Position numbers and translations under genes: made by a program. A stretch of DNA of 64,000 nucleotides, from contig NZ_CP025791.1 in assembly GCF_002886045.1 (NCBI RefSeq), forward strand, positions 4,665,001 to 4,729,000, read 5' to 3'. Positions 47,529-56,198 of this stretch are shown here, piece by piece (the stretch's first letter is position 1; every line of letters starts with the position of its first letter). The stretch comes from Flavivirga eckloniae. GTDB taxonomy: Bacteria; Bacteroidota; Bacteroidia; Flavobacteriales; Flavobacteriaceae. The notes beneath the pieces are model-generated. The model ran no database searches, had not been told where the DNA came from, and worked only from the letters and a program-made list of their open reading frames with translations.

Positions 47529-48521
47529 CTATTCAAGCCTATATTTCAGTTCTATATCATATCCCATATGGTAAGTGAAAATTATAGCATTGCCTGAGAA
47601 AGGCTGTTCTAATGCCATTTCAAATGGAAGTGTTAAAGAAGATTCGCTTCTGGTCAATCTTAAATTATTATGAATATGAACTTCGGTGTCTATGATCATA
47701 CTCTTATAATTATTCATCGATTTTAAATCAAATATTTTATCTGGTAATTGTGGTGGAATGTTGGTGTTGTTATTATGGGATGATATAGCTTCCCGTACAT
47801 CCAAAATTGTACCAGCACTATATTCTGTATTACCAGTATTCTTTTCGGGCAAGTTGTAGGTGAATGTCAGATTCAAGCATACATTTTCAGGAATTAAAGT
47901 AATGTTCTTGTTGAATTGAGGAAGCATATTAAACAAAATAGGAACATAACATTCCCGATATAACAAAGCATCTAATGTTTCGCTAATTAGAATATGAAAA
48001 TCATCCGGATTTGGCACCTTAAAAGTTACTGCATCGGCTAAATGGGTTTCTTTTACATAGTCTGATAATTCTAACGAATCAATAAGTTTTTTAGCAGATT
48101 CCAGTGAGTTTTTATTAATTTCCAATACAGAAAATTGTATTTCATTGGAATTAAAAAGAGGAGCTACTAAGGTCACGAATGGGGCATAAGGCCCGCATCC
48201 GGCATAAAAGATGTTAATAGTTTCTCCAGGATGTAATTTTTGTTTTTCTTGAATTGCAGTAACAACAGCTTGCAAAAACTTTACAGTTCTTTTATAATCT
48301 AATAGACATTGTGCGGCATGATTCAACCCTAAAGCTTTACCTTTTGAGGTGGGAACGGCAGCCAGGTGTTCTATTTTGACGTCATAACCGGTGATCGCTG
48401 TTATATCCTGAAAAAGCGCATGAATGTCGTTTAGCGTTTTTTCTACATGAGCTTGATTACTTGAGTTTGTTAGTAGTGAGGAAGATAAGGTCTTAATATC
48501 AAGAACTGTATTTTTTATCAT
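47529..48521 (-). CDS. SAM-dependent methyltransferase, PRMT-like, unknown substrate
   Basis: A 330-aa soluble protein. Helical N-terminal third, then a Rossmann methyltransferase core: motif I INIFYAGCGPYAPF (103-116), motif post-I FSVLEINKNSLESAKKL, and ILISETLDALL (about 180-191), which recalls the double-E region of arginine-methyltransferase-like enzymes. A C-terminal beta-rich part follows. I cannot assign a substrate. The DJ-1/PfpI gene lies 5 bp upstream, so the two are likely co-transcribed. On its other side is the repeat array and then an aspartyl hydroxylase gene. Confidence 0.72.
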   Translation of the reverse strand: MIKNTVLDIKTLSSSLLTNSSNQAHVEKTLNDIHALFQDITAITGYDVKIEHLAAVPTSKGKALGLNHAAQCLLDYKRTVKFLQAVVTAIQEKQKLHPGETINIFYAGCGPYAPFVTLVAPLFNSNEIQFSVLEINKNSLESAKKLIDSLELSDYVKETHLADAVTFKVPNPDDFHILISETLDALLYRECYVPILFNMLPQFNKNITLIPENVCLNLTFTYNLPEKNTGNTEYSAGTILDVREAISSHNNNTNIPPQLPDKIFDLKSMNNYKSMIIDTEVHIHNNLRLTRSESSLTLPFEMALEQPFSGNAIIFTYHMGYDIELKYRLE

Positions 48522-48526
48522 AATTG

Positions 48527-49297
48527 TTATTTATGGTTGGTATGAAGTTTTTCCATTTCATTTATCATTTCTTTTGCTACTATTGCCGAGGAAGGAAGAA
48601 ACATGGTTGAAATGATTCTTTGGTCAATTATAACATCGTGTTTATCGTTCAAGTCTGCTTTAGTTTGAAAAATGGCGCCATTTTCCCTTAATTTATCTTC
48701 TAATAGAAATGGAAGTAATGTCCCTTCTTTAGCCCAACTTTTGGTAACCTCAGTAGAGTTTGGGAAACCAGTAACCTTTTTTTCTTTTACCAGATATTCA
48801 CCATTTTTGAGCTTTACATTTGCAAAAGCACCAGCTCCATGACCACAGCTACCAATAATGCCTCCATTTTCATAGATGTTAGCTATAATTGCTAACAGGT
48901 TTTCGTTATTCGATATGTCAAATAAAGGACCATACCCACCACCAATAAAAACGGCTTTGTACTTTTTATAGTCTACTCTATCTGGTGTAAGTGAATGACT
49001 CACTTTTTCCATAAAACTCTCATATTTTATGGTATAACTACTTATGCCAAGCGGATCCATTGAAAAAGGTACTTCTTCACCTGTAGGTGAAACAAAATCA
49101 ACGTTGTATCCATGTGAAACAAATATATGATAAGGTGGTGCAACTTCCCAAAGGTTATTACCTGCAAAGTGTTTTTCAGGATCGCCCATATCCTCTGTAT
49201 TCGAAACAATAATTAAAACATTTTCTTTTTCCGGATTGGCCTTATGGCACGAAATAAAATTGAGACCAAGAAGTAATACAAATACTAATTTTTTCAT
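48527..49297 (-). CDS. DJ-1/PfpI-family lipoprotein (Hsp31-like)
   Basis: A 256-aa lipoprotein (lipobox FISC, Cys17) with a DJ-1/PfpI fold. Nucleophile elbow IIGSCGHGAGAF gives Cys151 with His153; Glu51 in LWEVAPPYHIF matches the acidic partner seen in Hsp31-like proteins, and VSPTGEEVPFSMDP is a family-like loop. Glyoxalase III, deglycase or amidase-like activity is possible for the family; which one is not readable. A lipoprotein anchor is unusual for this mainly cytoplasmic family. It is followed by the methyltransferase after 5 bp. Confidence 0.82.
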   Translation of the reverse strand: MKKLVFVLLLGLNFISCHKANPEKENVLIIVSNTEDMGDPEKHFAGNNLWEVAPPYHIFVSHGYNVDFVSPTGEEVPFSMDPLGISSYTIKYESFMEKVSHSLTPDRVDYKKYKAVFIGGGYGPLFDISNNENLLAIIANIYENGGIIGSCGHGAGAFANVKLKNGEYLVKEKKVTGFPNSTEVTKSWAKEGTLLPFLLEDKLRENGAIFQTKADLNDKHDVIIDQRIISTMFLPSSAIVAKEMINEMEKLHTNHK

Positions 49298-49411
49298 AAA
49301 CTAAAATTTCTATAATAGATGAAAATATAATAGATGTGTTACATTATAATTGATTTTAATATCAATTAAAAATAGATAGCAACCGTTATATCTATTTTAG
49401 AATTGCCTTTT

Positions 49412-50257
49412 TTAATTGTTAGTTAGCGCTATAATTCTTAAAGGCGCACCAGTGCCACCTTCAATTTTCATTGGTAAGGCAATGACTTCAAAACCACTTA
49501 AAGGCAATTTATCCAGATTGGTAAGGTTTTCGAAAACGGGAATGCTTTGCTTAAGAAGCAAAACATGGCTTTCAAAGTACTCAGATTGTCCATAATCAAT
49601 GCTAGGAGTATCAATACCTATGGCTTTAATATTACGTTTTTCTATTAGCCATTTAGCTGCTTCTGGAGAAAGGCCAGGGAAATGTAATAGCTTAACAGCA
49701 TCTTCTCCACGTTTATCTGTGCCTAAGTATTTTACTTTATCTGGATAGTATTTTGAATATCCAGTTTGCAATAAAATAATAGCGCCTTCTGGAATTGTAG
49801 TCTTTTGGCTTACTTCCCATGTTTTAAGATCCTGTACGCTCACTAAATAGTCTGGATTTTTAATGGCTTTTGAATAGACATCAATCTTTATAGCATTTCC
49901 TATTAGTTTTTCTAGAGCTATTTTGTCTACCGTTTCACCATTTTCGATAAAGTGAATTGGTGCATCTATATGAGTTCCTCCATGTTCGGCAGTACAAAAA
50001 TTATTGGCAGAATAGTAGTATCCTTTATCTGTGTGCCCTCTATAAACGGTATCTAATTCAAATTCCTTTGAAGTTACCCAATACACCGTTTTATCGGAAT
50101 AGGAATGAGAAAGGTCTATGATCTTCTTTTCGGAAATTTTGGGTTGTGGTTCTGGTTGTTCTGCGGTGTTAGCTTGTTTCTCAGAATCGGGTTTGCTATT
50201 GCAGGCAATTAAGGTCGAAAATAGTACTAGGTAAAAGGTTAGTGTTTTCATTTTCAT
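49412..50257 (-). CDS. Cyclase-family lipoprotein (kynurenine formamidase-like)
   Basis: A 281-aa lipoprotein (lipobox LIAC, Cys19; ATG at 50251 is an alternative start). The metal-binding motif HGGTHIDAPIHF (His92, His96, Asp98, His102) and the GIDTPSIDYG motif define the cyclase/metal-dependent hydrolase family (PF04199), which includes kynurenine formamidases and isatin hydrolases. The substrate is not known. It lies 6 bp downstream of a small membrane-protein gene. Confidence 0.87.
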   Translation of the reverse strand: MKMKTLTFYLVLFSTLIACNSKPDSEKQANTAEQPEPQPKISEKKIIDLSHSYSDKTVYWVTSKEFELDTVYRGHTDKGYYYSANNFCTAEHGGTHIDAPIHFIENGETVDKIALEKLIGNAIKIDVYSKAIKNPDYLVSVQDLKTWEVSQKTTIPEGAIILLQTGYSKYYPDKVKYLGTDKRGEDAVKLLHFPGLSPEAAKWLIEKRNIKAIGIDTPSIDYGQSEYFESHVLLLKQSIPVFENLTNLDKLPLSGFEVIALPMKIEGGTGAPLRIIALTNN

Positions 50258-50263
50258 TTTTAT

Positions 50264-50674
50264 TTAAATTGAGTTTAGTTTACGGTTTTTCAATATTAAA
50301 AAAGCCATGCATATTCCAATGGCTATAAATCCAACAGACATTGCCCAAGGTAATTGTACCGGGTTATTTCCAGATTGTAAGGTTAGTTCTGGTAGTGCTA
50401 TTAAAAAAGCGCCTTTTAGTAAAAACATAAAGCCCAAAATGGTTACAATAATTTGCAAGGCATTTTTCCATAAGAAATGATTAACAAGTATGGTCATGCC
50501 TATAAAAAAATGAACCATTCCAGATAGGTTGATTAGCACAGGATCTGACCCCGCATGAGATATCATTTGAGAATAATAATCACTGGATAATAAGAAGCCG
50601 GTTCCTGTTACCATTAAGTAGGCTGAAAGTATTTTAGCAATTCGATTTGTTGTCTGCATGGGGAACTGTTTCAT
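50264..50674 (-). CDS. Small membrane protein, four helices
   Basis: A 136-aa protein with about four transmembrane helices (IAKILSAYLMVTGTGFLL, INLSGMVHFFIGMTILVNHF, LQIIVTILGFMFLLKGAFLIAL, WAMSVGFIAIGICMAFLIL). I recognise no named domain with confidence; its layout resembles DoxX-like or DUF2065-like integral membrane proteins. ATG at 50659 is an alternative start five residues later. It is co-directional with the cyclase (6-bp gap), suggesting co-transcription. Confidence 0.75.
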   Translation of the reverse strand: MKQFPMQTTNRIAKILSAYLMVTGTGFLLSSDYYSQMISHAGSDPVLINLSGMVHFFIGMTILVNHFLWKNALQIIVTILGFMFLLKGAFLIALPELTLQSGNNPVQLPWAMSVGFIAIGICMAFLILKNRKLNSI

Positions 50675-50762
50675 TGCGTTATTATAATGGTTTTTTAAAT
50701 TATTTTTTAAGGTTTAATGGTCTGATATTATGATTAATTCATTTTATTTCAAAAGAATACGC

Positions 50763-51212
50763 TCAATGTTTGGAAGCGTCGTTAAATTGCCACAGCACAT
50801 TTACTATTTGCCATTTTCCGTTTAGTTTAACAATATGCATATAATCAATCCAGTCATCTGCTATAAGTTTTACAGAGGCTGTTTTACCAAAAATATCCAG
50901 TATTATAACTTCCTTTTTAGGCTTATTAGGAAACTTGTCGCCATTTTTATTATAAGTTTCGGCCAGCAAGATCATAGCATCAGTAAAAGTTTCTCTTAAA
51001 TACTCTTTTTGAGTGTATTTATCGGTCCAAAACGTTCGTTTTGCCATTCTTGGGTGCACGGCACGTGCGAACTGTTCTGGTTTAACATGGTGTTGCGATT
51101 CAATATAATCCAGAGCTACTTGTTTAATACTTATGGAATCTTGTTTGGTTTGGGCATTAACACAAAGTATAAGAAAAAAGAGATAGATAAAAAAGACAAC
51201 AGGTTGTTTCAT
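50763..51212 (-). CDS. NTF2-like (putative lumazine-binding) exported protein
   Basis: A 149-aa protein. The start at 51212 is chosen because the signal peptide begins there (MKQPVVFFIYLFFLILCVNAQ); the open frame extends 11 codons further. The mature part matches the SnoaL/NTF2-like, putative lumazine-binding pattern: QVALDYIESQHHVKPEQFARAVHPRMAKRTFW and KTASVKLIADDWIDYMHIVKLNGKWQIVNVLWQ. Such domains are small ligand-binding or structural modules; function here unknown. Confidence 0.82.
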   Translation of the reverse strand: MKQPVVFFIYLFFLILCVNAQTKQDSISIKQVALDYIESQHHVKPEQFARAVHPRMAKRTFWTDKYTQKEYLRETFTDAMILLAETYNKNGDKFPNKPKKEVIILDIFGKTASVKLIADDWIDYMHIVKLNGKWQIVNVLWQFNDASKH

Positions 51213-51364
51213 AATCAATTTATAGTTTACCCTTTGGGTGTGCATTTGCGATTAATTTGTATGGTAACTAATTTAGCAAATTAAAACTGAATAGAAAATC
51301 TGTTTTGGTAACTGGCTTATAATTATAGGTTTAACTCAATAAGAGTTTGAGTATTGAAATAAAA

Positions 51365-52909
51365 TTAGTCTTTTTGCTTGGATACTCCTGAATGGTTATA
51401 GGTTGTGGAAACATTTAAAACGATTCTTCTATAGTCGAATAAAGAAGCTATTTCATTTGTATCCTTTACTTCTAAGATTAAATGAATCTGTTTTCCTGCT
51501 GCTCCCGATGGTATGTGCAATTTTGTATTTGCTTTTGTGGGATCTTCAATATAAATCTTGCCAGAGTAATTTCCAGCTTCGTTATAAATCCACCATTTAT
51601 AGTTAAGAGTATCATTGTCTGGATCGAATGAAGATGAAGCATCAAGGGACAGCACTTCTTCGGGCATAACATCTAAATGAATTATAGTATCGCTTTTATC
51701 GTTATTCCAGACTGCAACAGGTTGATGGTTTGCTTCTTCATACGGTTTTGTACACCAATCCATTCTACATTTAAAATGGTTAAACATGGCTTCACGCCAA
51801 CGCCATACGGGCACATAATTTCCGTGATATACTTTTTTATCAGACTTATTATACCATACATCACTTACTTCTCTGTACGTATAAAACGGAGCGTATTCTT
51901 TTTCATCTATACTGATATCCATATGGCGAGACCAAAAGTCGGCCACTTTAAAAGATGTAAAACGGCCTCCCCAGCCTCCCCAAGAAGGGTGGTTAATATC
52001 GAATAGTCCATGATTAACCAATCCGATCCAAGGAATGGTTCCTCCACCTTCCATAAACCCTAAACCTCCATCTCTAAAACCATGATACCTTCTTTCTGGG
52101 TATGCTTTACCTAAAGCACCGTGGTTATTCATTACATGCTCTTTAAGCCATTCGTTTTGACCAGAAACACTATAATCGTAGGTTCCCCAAAAATTAGGGC
52201 CTAAATTTACGGTAAGATCACCATCTGTTCCCCCTGGTCCGCCATAGGCGTATGTTTGAAAGTTGCTTCTAATCCAATGAATGTTTGGATATTTATTACA
52301 TATCCAGGCTCCCGCGTTATCCTGTGCTCCGTTTTCAAATACTCTTATTTTAGAAATGGCTTTTTTAAGCTCGTCTTTTGTATGTGTTTTTTCGTAGTCT
52401 AGCAATGCTTGAGCCAGTGTATTGGAGCCAGCATTAACGACTATCCAAATTGGTCTCGGGTCATCTTTTTCAAGGGATTTGATTATTAGATCAGACCCTT
52501 TTGTTTGCTTATTTTCTCCTATACCCTGGATGCCATATTCGGGTTGTCCGCTACATACAATAGAGCGTAAATATGCTGTAGTATGCCACCCGGTATCGTG
52601 TTTTTTAAGATTGTCTAGTACCTTATCGTAGGCATCTATGATGTTATGAAATAATTCTGGGTGTGTAATCTGACGGTATTTTTCATTTGATTCGGGTCGC
52701 AAATACTTCCCCGTTACTGCAATGAGTCCTTCTGGGTAAAATTCGTTTGAACAAATAATCATGTGGACCATTTGTTGAACTTCATCGGGTTCGTTCCCCA
52801 TATCTGCCAGAATGATTAAACGGGTATGATCACTGGCATAAGTGCTAAAACTAATTGACAAGCTTAGTATAAAAACAGATAGTAAGAGGTATCTTTTTTT
52901 TAATGTCAT
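51365..52909 (-). CDS. DUF1593 (Sde182-like) exported nucleoside-hydrolase-like protein
   Basis: A 514-aa protein with signal peptide 1-25 (ending TYAS). The N-terminal domain (about 28-355) is the DUF1593/Sde182 nucleoside-hydrolase-like domain: RLIILADMGNEPDEVQQMVHMI carries the Asp-rich metal-binding region, followed by VNAGSNTLAQALLDY, YGGPGGTDGDLTV and GGGTIPWIGLVNHGLF. The C-terminal domain (about 415-500) is an Ig-like Sde182 C-terminal module (LDASSSFDPDNDTLNYKWWIYNEAG). Related proteins are associated with polysaccharide degradation, but the reaction is not established. It reads away from the SDR gene. Confidence 0.88.
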   Translation of the reverse strand: MTLKKRYLLLSVFILSLSISFSTYASDHTRLIILADMGNEPDEVQQMVHMIICSNEFYPEGLIAVTGKYLRPESNEKYRQITHPELFHNIIDAYDKVLDNLKKHDTGWHTTAYLRSIVCSGQPEYGIQGIGENKQTKGSDLIIKSLEKDDPRPIWIVVNAGSNTLAQALLDYEKTHTKDELKKAISKIRVFENGAQDNAGAWICNKYPNIHWIRSNFQTYAYGGPGGTDGDLTVNLGPNFWGTYDYSVSGQNEWLKEHVMNNHGALGKAYPERRYHGFRDGGLGFMEGGGTIPWIGLVNHGLFDINHPSWGGWGGRFTSFKVADFWSRHMDISIDEKEYAPFYTYREVSDVWYNKSDKKVYHGNYVPVWRWREAMFNHFKCRMDWCTKPYEEANHQPVAVWNNDKSDTIIHLDVMPEEVLSLDASSSFDPDNDTLNYKWWIYNEAGNYSGKIYIEDPTKANTKLHIPSGAAGKQIHLILEVKDTNEIASLFDYRRIVLNVSTTYNHSGVSKQKD

Positions 52910-52943
52910 AGTTATAAAATTAATGAGCTAAAAAGTCTCGGAT

Positions 52944-52966
52944 CTACATATGAAACCCTACATATG
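52944..52966. promoter_or_regulatory. Direct repeat CTACATATG upstream of the DUF1593 gene
   Basis: CTACATATG occurs at 52944-52952 and 52958-52966, 14 bp apart, in the 207-bp divergent region between the DUF1593 and SDR genes. Being also partly palindromic (ACATATG...CATATGT), it could be a regulator-binding site. No further support. Confidence 0.3.
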
Positions 52967-53067
52967 TTTGTGTATAAATATAAGGGTTTTATTGTTTTTA
53001 AATGTTTCGTTGTAATGAAACATCCTGAAGTTTCTCAAAATTACCATTTTTTATCCTTTAGTCGCAG

Positions 53068-53096
53068 TTGGTGGAGAAGTGTCTGATTTAATTTTG
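53068..53096 (+). promoter_or_regulatory. Promoter of the SDR-AraC operon
   Basis: TTG (53068-53070), 18-bp spacer, TAATTTTG (53089-53096), close to the Bacteroidota consensus. The start would be near 53101, giving a short leader to the SDR ATG at 53117. Confidence 0.55.
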
Positions 53097-53116
53097 TAGT
53101 CTTAATTTAAAAAACT

Positions 53117-53872
53117 ATGAATATGAATAAAAGAGCATTAATAATTGGAGGGAGTAGCGGCATTGGTAAAGCTACAGCACAAAATTTATTGAACGAGGGA
53201 GTGGAAGTACATGTGGTAGGTACGAACAGGAATAAACTGGAAGTGTTTAAAAAAGAAGCTGGTGAAAGTTTATACATTCATCAGGTGGATATTACAAACA
53301 GCATTGAGGTTGACGAGTTAAATGAGGTAATTAAAGGTTTGGATAATCTGGATTATTTGGTTAACGCTTCGGGGATATTTGGACCTAAAACTTTTTTAGA
53401 CCATACGCAAGCGGACTATGATGCTTATTTGAATTTAAATCGTGGATTCTTTTTTATTACTCAAGCTTCGGCTAAAAAAATGACAGAAACTAATGGTGGA
53501 GTAATTGTAAATGTGGGTTCGATGTGGGCGAAGCAATCGGTTAAAGCCACACCTTCTTCTGCATATTCTATGCAAAAAGCTGGGTTACATAGCTTAACAC
53601 AACATTTGGCCATGGAGCTAGCGGAATATAATATTCGTGTAAATGCGGTGTCTCCAGCAGTTGTTGAAACACCAGTTTATGAAAGTGTATTTGGAGGCAA
53701 GCAAGAAGCCGAAGAAGCGTTGCAAAGCTTTCACGGATTTCATCCTCTGGGAAGAAATGGCAAGGCACAGGATGTGGCAGATACTATTTCCTTTTTATTA
53801 TCTGATAAAGCATCTTGGGTAACTGGTGCTATTTGGGACGTTGATGGCGGGGTTATGTCTGGTAGGAATTAA
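53117..53872 (+). CDS. SDR-family oxidoreductase
   Basis: A 251-aa cytoplasmic classical short-chain dehydrogenase/reductase: GGSSGIG cofactor loop (11-17), VNASG (82-86, in place of NNAG), catalytic Ser135, Tyr150 and Lys154 (YSMQK), [13 protein letters not shown], and [10 protein letters not shown] at the C-terminus. The substrate is unknown. ATG codons at 53117 and 53123 are both possible. An AraC regulator gene follows 43 bp downstream, so control by that regulator is plausible. Confidence 0.92.
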   Translation: MNMNKRALIIGGSSGIGKATAQNLLNEGVEVHVVGTNRNKLEVFKKEAGESLYIHQVDITNSIEVDELNEVIKGLDNLDYLVNASGIFGPKTFLDHTQADYDAYLNLNRGFFFITQASAKKMTETNGGVIVNVGSMWAKQSVKATPSSAYSMQKAGLHSLTQHLAMELAEYNIRVNAVSPAVVETPVYESVFGGKQEAEEALQSFHGFHPLGRNGKAQDVADTISFLLSDKASWVTGAIWDVDGGVMSGRN

Positions 53873-53915
53873 TATTTTATTAACTTGGACGGATTATTAA
53901 TGCAATAACTGTACG

Positions 53916-54806
53916 TTGAAAAAGGGCACGACAAATATCGAACAGTACCATCTTCATAAAGATCATCCTGAAAAACTTCAATTCGAAGTTTATAATTTGA
54001 GTGATTATTTAGAGACTAGTGGGGTGCATGCACAACTACCGCATTCGCATAGTTTTTATCAGATTTTATGGATATATAATGAGGGTGGTGTTCATTATAT
54101 TGATTTAGACTCTTACGACGTTAAGACTAATACGATTTTTTTTATTTCTAAAAATCAAATTCATTATTTTGACAAGACAGCAAATCATGAAGGTGTTCTC
54201 ATTCATTTTAATGAAAGTTTTTTAATGCAATCTGATGTTGATATATTTTTAAAGTACAATGTGTTTAATAATCAGGGAAGGCCTTGCTATTGCATTACTA
54301 GAGACATTATTGATCAGGCAAATTCATACCTGAATCTTATTAAAAAAGAGAAAGCTATAGCAACTGGTTTTGGGCATCAACAAGTTATTCGGTATTTGTT
54401 AAAGTCGTTACTTATTGTTTTGGAACGGACACATCTCCAAAATACAGATGAAAACATTCATTTAACAAATGCTTACGAATTACAATATTTACAGTTTAGG
54501 GAGCTTATCGAACATCACTACAATAAAAATTATATGGTAAGTGATTATGCAGATTTATTGCATATTTCAACAAAAACACTCGCAACAATAACCAAAACGG
54601 TTACTTCAAAGTCGCCTGCTACATTAATAACGGAACGTATTATTTTGGAGGCTCAACGCTTATTGGCATTTACATCATTAAAAGTTAATGAAATTGCTTA
54701 TAAGTTAGGTTTTGAAGACGCTTCGTATTTTGTGAAGTATTTTAAAAGACACCTTAAAACATCACCAACCCAGTATAGAAGGTTAATTCTTAATGGCATT
54801 CAATAG
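53916..54806 (+). CDS. AraC-family transcriptional regulator (TTG start)
   Basis: A 296-aa regulator. An N-terminal cupin-like sensor (HAQLPHSHSFYQILWIYNEGGVHYIDLDSYDVKTNTIFFISKNQIHYF, about 38-90) precedes a C-terminal double HTH (about 200-292; VSDYADLLHISTKTLATITKTVTSKSPATLITERI and KVNEIAYKLGFEDASYFVKYFKRHLKTSPTQYR). The only sensible start is TTG at 53916: the nearest upstream ATG (53900) runs into a stop after one codon and the next in-frame Met falls inside the sensor. The 3' end overlaps the convergent SafE-like gene by 17 bp. Ligand unknown. Confidence 0.9.
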   Translation: MKKGTTNIEQYHLHKDHPEKLQFEVYNLSDYLETSGVHAQLPHSHSFYQILWIYNEGGVHYIDLDSYDVKTNTIFFISKNQIHYFDKTANHEGVLIHFNESFLMQSDVDIFLKYNVFNNQGRPCYCITRDIIDQANSYLNLIKKEKAIATGFGHQQVIRYLLKSLLIVLERTHLQNTDENIHLTNAYELQYLQFRELIEHHYNKNYMVSDYADLLHISTKTLATITKTVTSKSPATLITERIILEAQRLLAFTSLKVNEIAYKLGFEDASYFVKYFKRHLKTSPTQYRRLILNGIQ

Positions 54807-55491
54807 CGCTGGACACACTATCTACAATAGGAGCAGGGGACAGGTAAGGTATCCCAAGACCTAACCCCCTAATAATAAAGAGCATACCAATAAAAACCAC
54901 AAAAACAGGAATAGCTTTTTGTATATTTTGTCTTGCGGTTCCTTTTAAAAAATGACTAAAGAAAATGGCAGTTGTCATTAATGGTATGGTACCTAAACCG
55001 AAGAGCATCATATAAAGACTTCCTTGTGTTGCATTTCCTCCGGCAATAGCTCCAAATAAAGCCATGTAAACCAGTCCGCAAGGTAAAAAACCGTTTAAAA
55101 AACCAATGGTTAAAAAGGTATCGGTTGTTTTCTTTTTTAAAGCATTGCCTAAAGCAGATTTTACTTTGGAAATAAGTTTATAGATCGGTCTCGAAATATT
55201 GTATTTATTAAATGTTTTTTGTGGAATTATAACAACCAAGATCATTAAAAGGCCAGTAATAATAGAGAGTTGTTGTTGAAACCCGAAAATATACAGGCTC
55301 TTGCCTATAAGTCCAAAAATTAAACCAATAATACTATAAGCTAATAACCTACCAACATGGTAAATGGTAATTTGTGATACTTTTTTATAGGTGTTTGTTC
55401 GACTTAATGGAAGCATAAAGGCTATAGGACCGCACATACCCAAACAGTGGAAGCTTCCTAATAAACCTAATACAAATGCCGAAATTAACAT
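54790..55491 (-). CDS. SafE/DsbD_2-like membrane protein of the cbb3 cluster
   Basis: A 233-aa integral membrane protein, about six helices, of the sulfite-exporter TauE/SafE (DsbD_2-like) group. The first helix carries GSFHCLGMCGPI (His15, Cys16, Cys20), a motif that suggests metal or thiol-redox handling. Family members are regular neighbours of cbb3 oxidase genes and are proposed to help with copper or assembly; that role is inferred from position. It is last in the cluster and overlaps the convergent AraC gene. Confidence 0.85.
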   Translation of the reverse strand: MLISAFVLGLLGSFHCLGMCGPIAFMLPLSRTNTYKKVSQITIYHVGRLLAYSIIGLIFGLIGKSLYIFGFQQQLSIITGLLMILVVIIPQKTFNKYNISRPIYKLISKVKSALGNALKKKTTDTFLTIGFLNGFLPCGLVYMALFGAIAGGNATQGSLYMMLFGLGTIPLMTTAIFFSHFLKGTARQNIQKAIPVFVVFIGMLFIIRGLGLGIPYLSPAPIVDSVSSAIECH

Positions 55492-55515
55492 GTTTAAATT
55501 ATTTATAGATTGTTG

Positions 55516-55641
55516 TTAATCAATTTTAATGCTCCAACGACCATCTACCAAACGATTGTCAGGTATGAGCAAAGTGGGTTTAGATAACGATATAGCATTA
55601 TCATTATCTAAGTGTTCGATAGATGATCTTTTTTGGAACAT
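55516..55641 (-). pseudogene. Truncated duplicate of the ccoH C-terminal region
   Basis: Between ccoH and the SafE-like gene there is a second copy of part of ccoH. About 110 bp (55517-55628) match 55721-55831 closely, including a 40-plus-bp identical block. In frame it reads a 41-codon ORF, MFQKRSSIEHLDNDNAISL followed by SKPTLLIPDNRLVDGRW and SIKID, then stop, against HLDFDTAISLSKPTLLIP...WNIKIDW in ccoH. It lacks the N-terminal membrane helix and the rest of the domain. It is probably the remnant of a tandem duplication; translation as a small peptide cannot be excluded since the frame is intact. Confidence 0.85.
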
Positions 55642-55667
55642 TTCTTATATCTATTGTTCTATAAGTT

Positions 55668-56114
55668 TTAATAATTGATGGATTCCTTAAATAAATAAGA
55701 AATTCCATTATATTGCCAATCGATTTTAATATTCCAACGACCATCTACCAAACGATTGTCAGGTATGAGCAAAGTGGGTTTAGATAATGAAATAGCAGTA
55801 TCAAAATCTAAGTGTTTGTTAGATGGTCTATATAGGAATACTTTTCCAGTTATTTTTTTAATATCAATAGCCTCAGGAAATTGAATAATTAACCCTTCGG
55901 CTGTTTTTTTATATGTAATATTCTCTTCTAATTCTTTAGCGTTTTCTAGTTTGTCTATATCTTTTTGATATTCCAATTCTTCGGCGTAATAATCTTCAGT
56001 TACAAGATCATGGTCGTATTTATCATCTACGTTCATAGTGATAATGAAATACATTATAAAGCTTATAAAGCCTATAAAAGCAATTACAATTCCTGTTCCC
56101 CAGTTTATTTTCAT
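55668..56114 (-). CDS. ccoH: CcoH/FixH-type cbb3 oxidase assembly protein
   Basis: A 148-aa protein with one N-terminal membrane helix (GIVIAFIGFISFIMYFIITM, 7-26), then MNVDDKYDHDLVTEDYYAEELEYQKDIDKLENA, typical of the Bacteroidota FixH family, and a beta-rich periplasmic domain ending LVDGRWNIKIDWQYNGISYLFKESINY. It assists assembly or stability of cbb3 oxidase. It sits 84 bp after ccoG and just before its own truncated copy. Confidence 0.92.
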   Translation of the reverse strand: MKINWGTGIVIAFIGFISFIMYFIITMNVDDKYDHDLVTEDYYAEELEYQKDIDKLENAKELEENITYKKTAEGLIIQFPEAIDIKKITGKVFLYRPSNKHLDFDTAISLSKPTLLIPDNRLVDGRWNIKIDWQYNGISYLFKESINY

Positions 56115-56198
56115 GATCTTATTTGTTAATGATATCTTATTAGTTAAAACTGCTTACTGAACACTGCTCACTGTATACTAATCACCAAACACTGCCAA

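Noticed and set aside
49347-49367. Palindrome AATTGAT-TTTAAT-ATCAATT upstream of the DJ-1/PfpI gene as another FNR site
   Set aside because: The half-sites are separated by six bases rather than four, and no -7 box was found at the distance seen in the three accepted sites.
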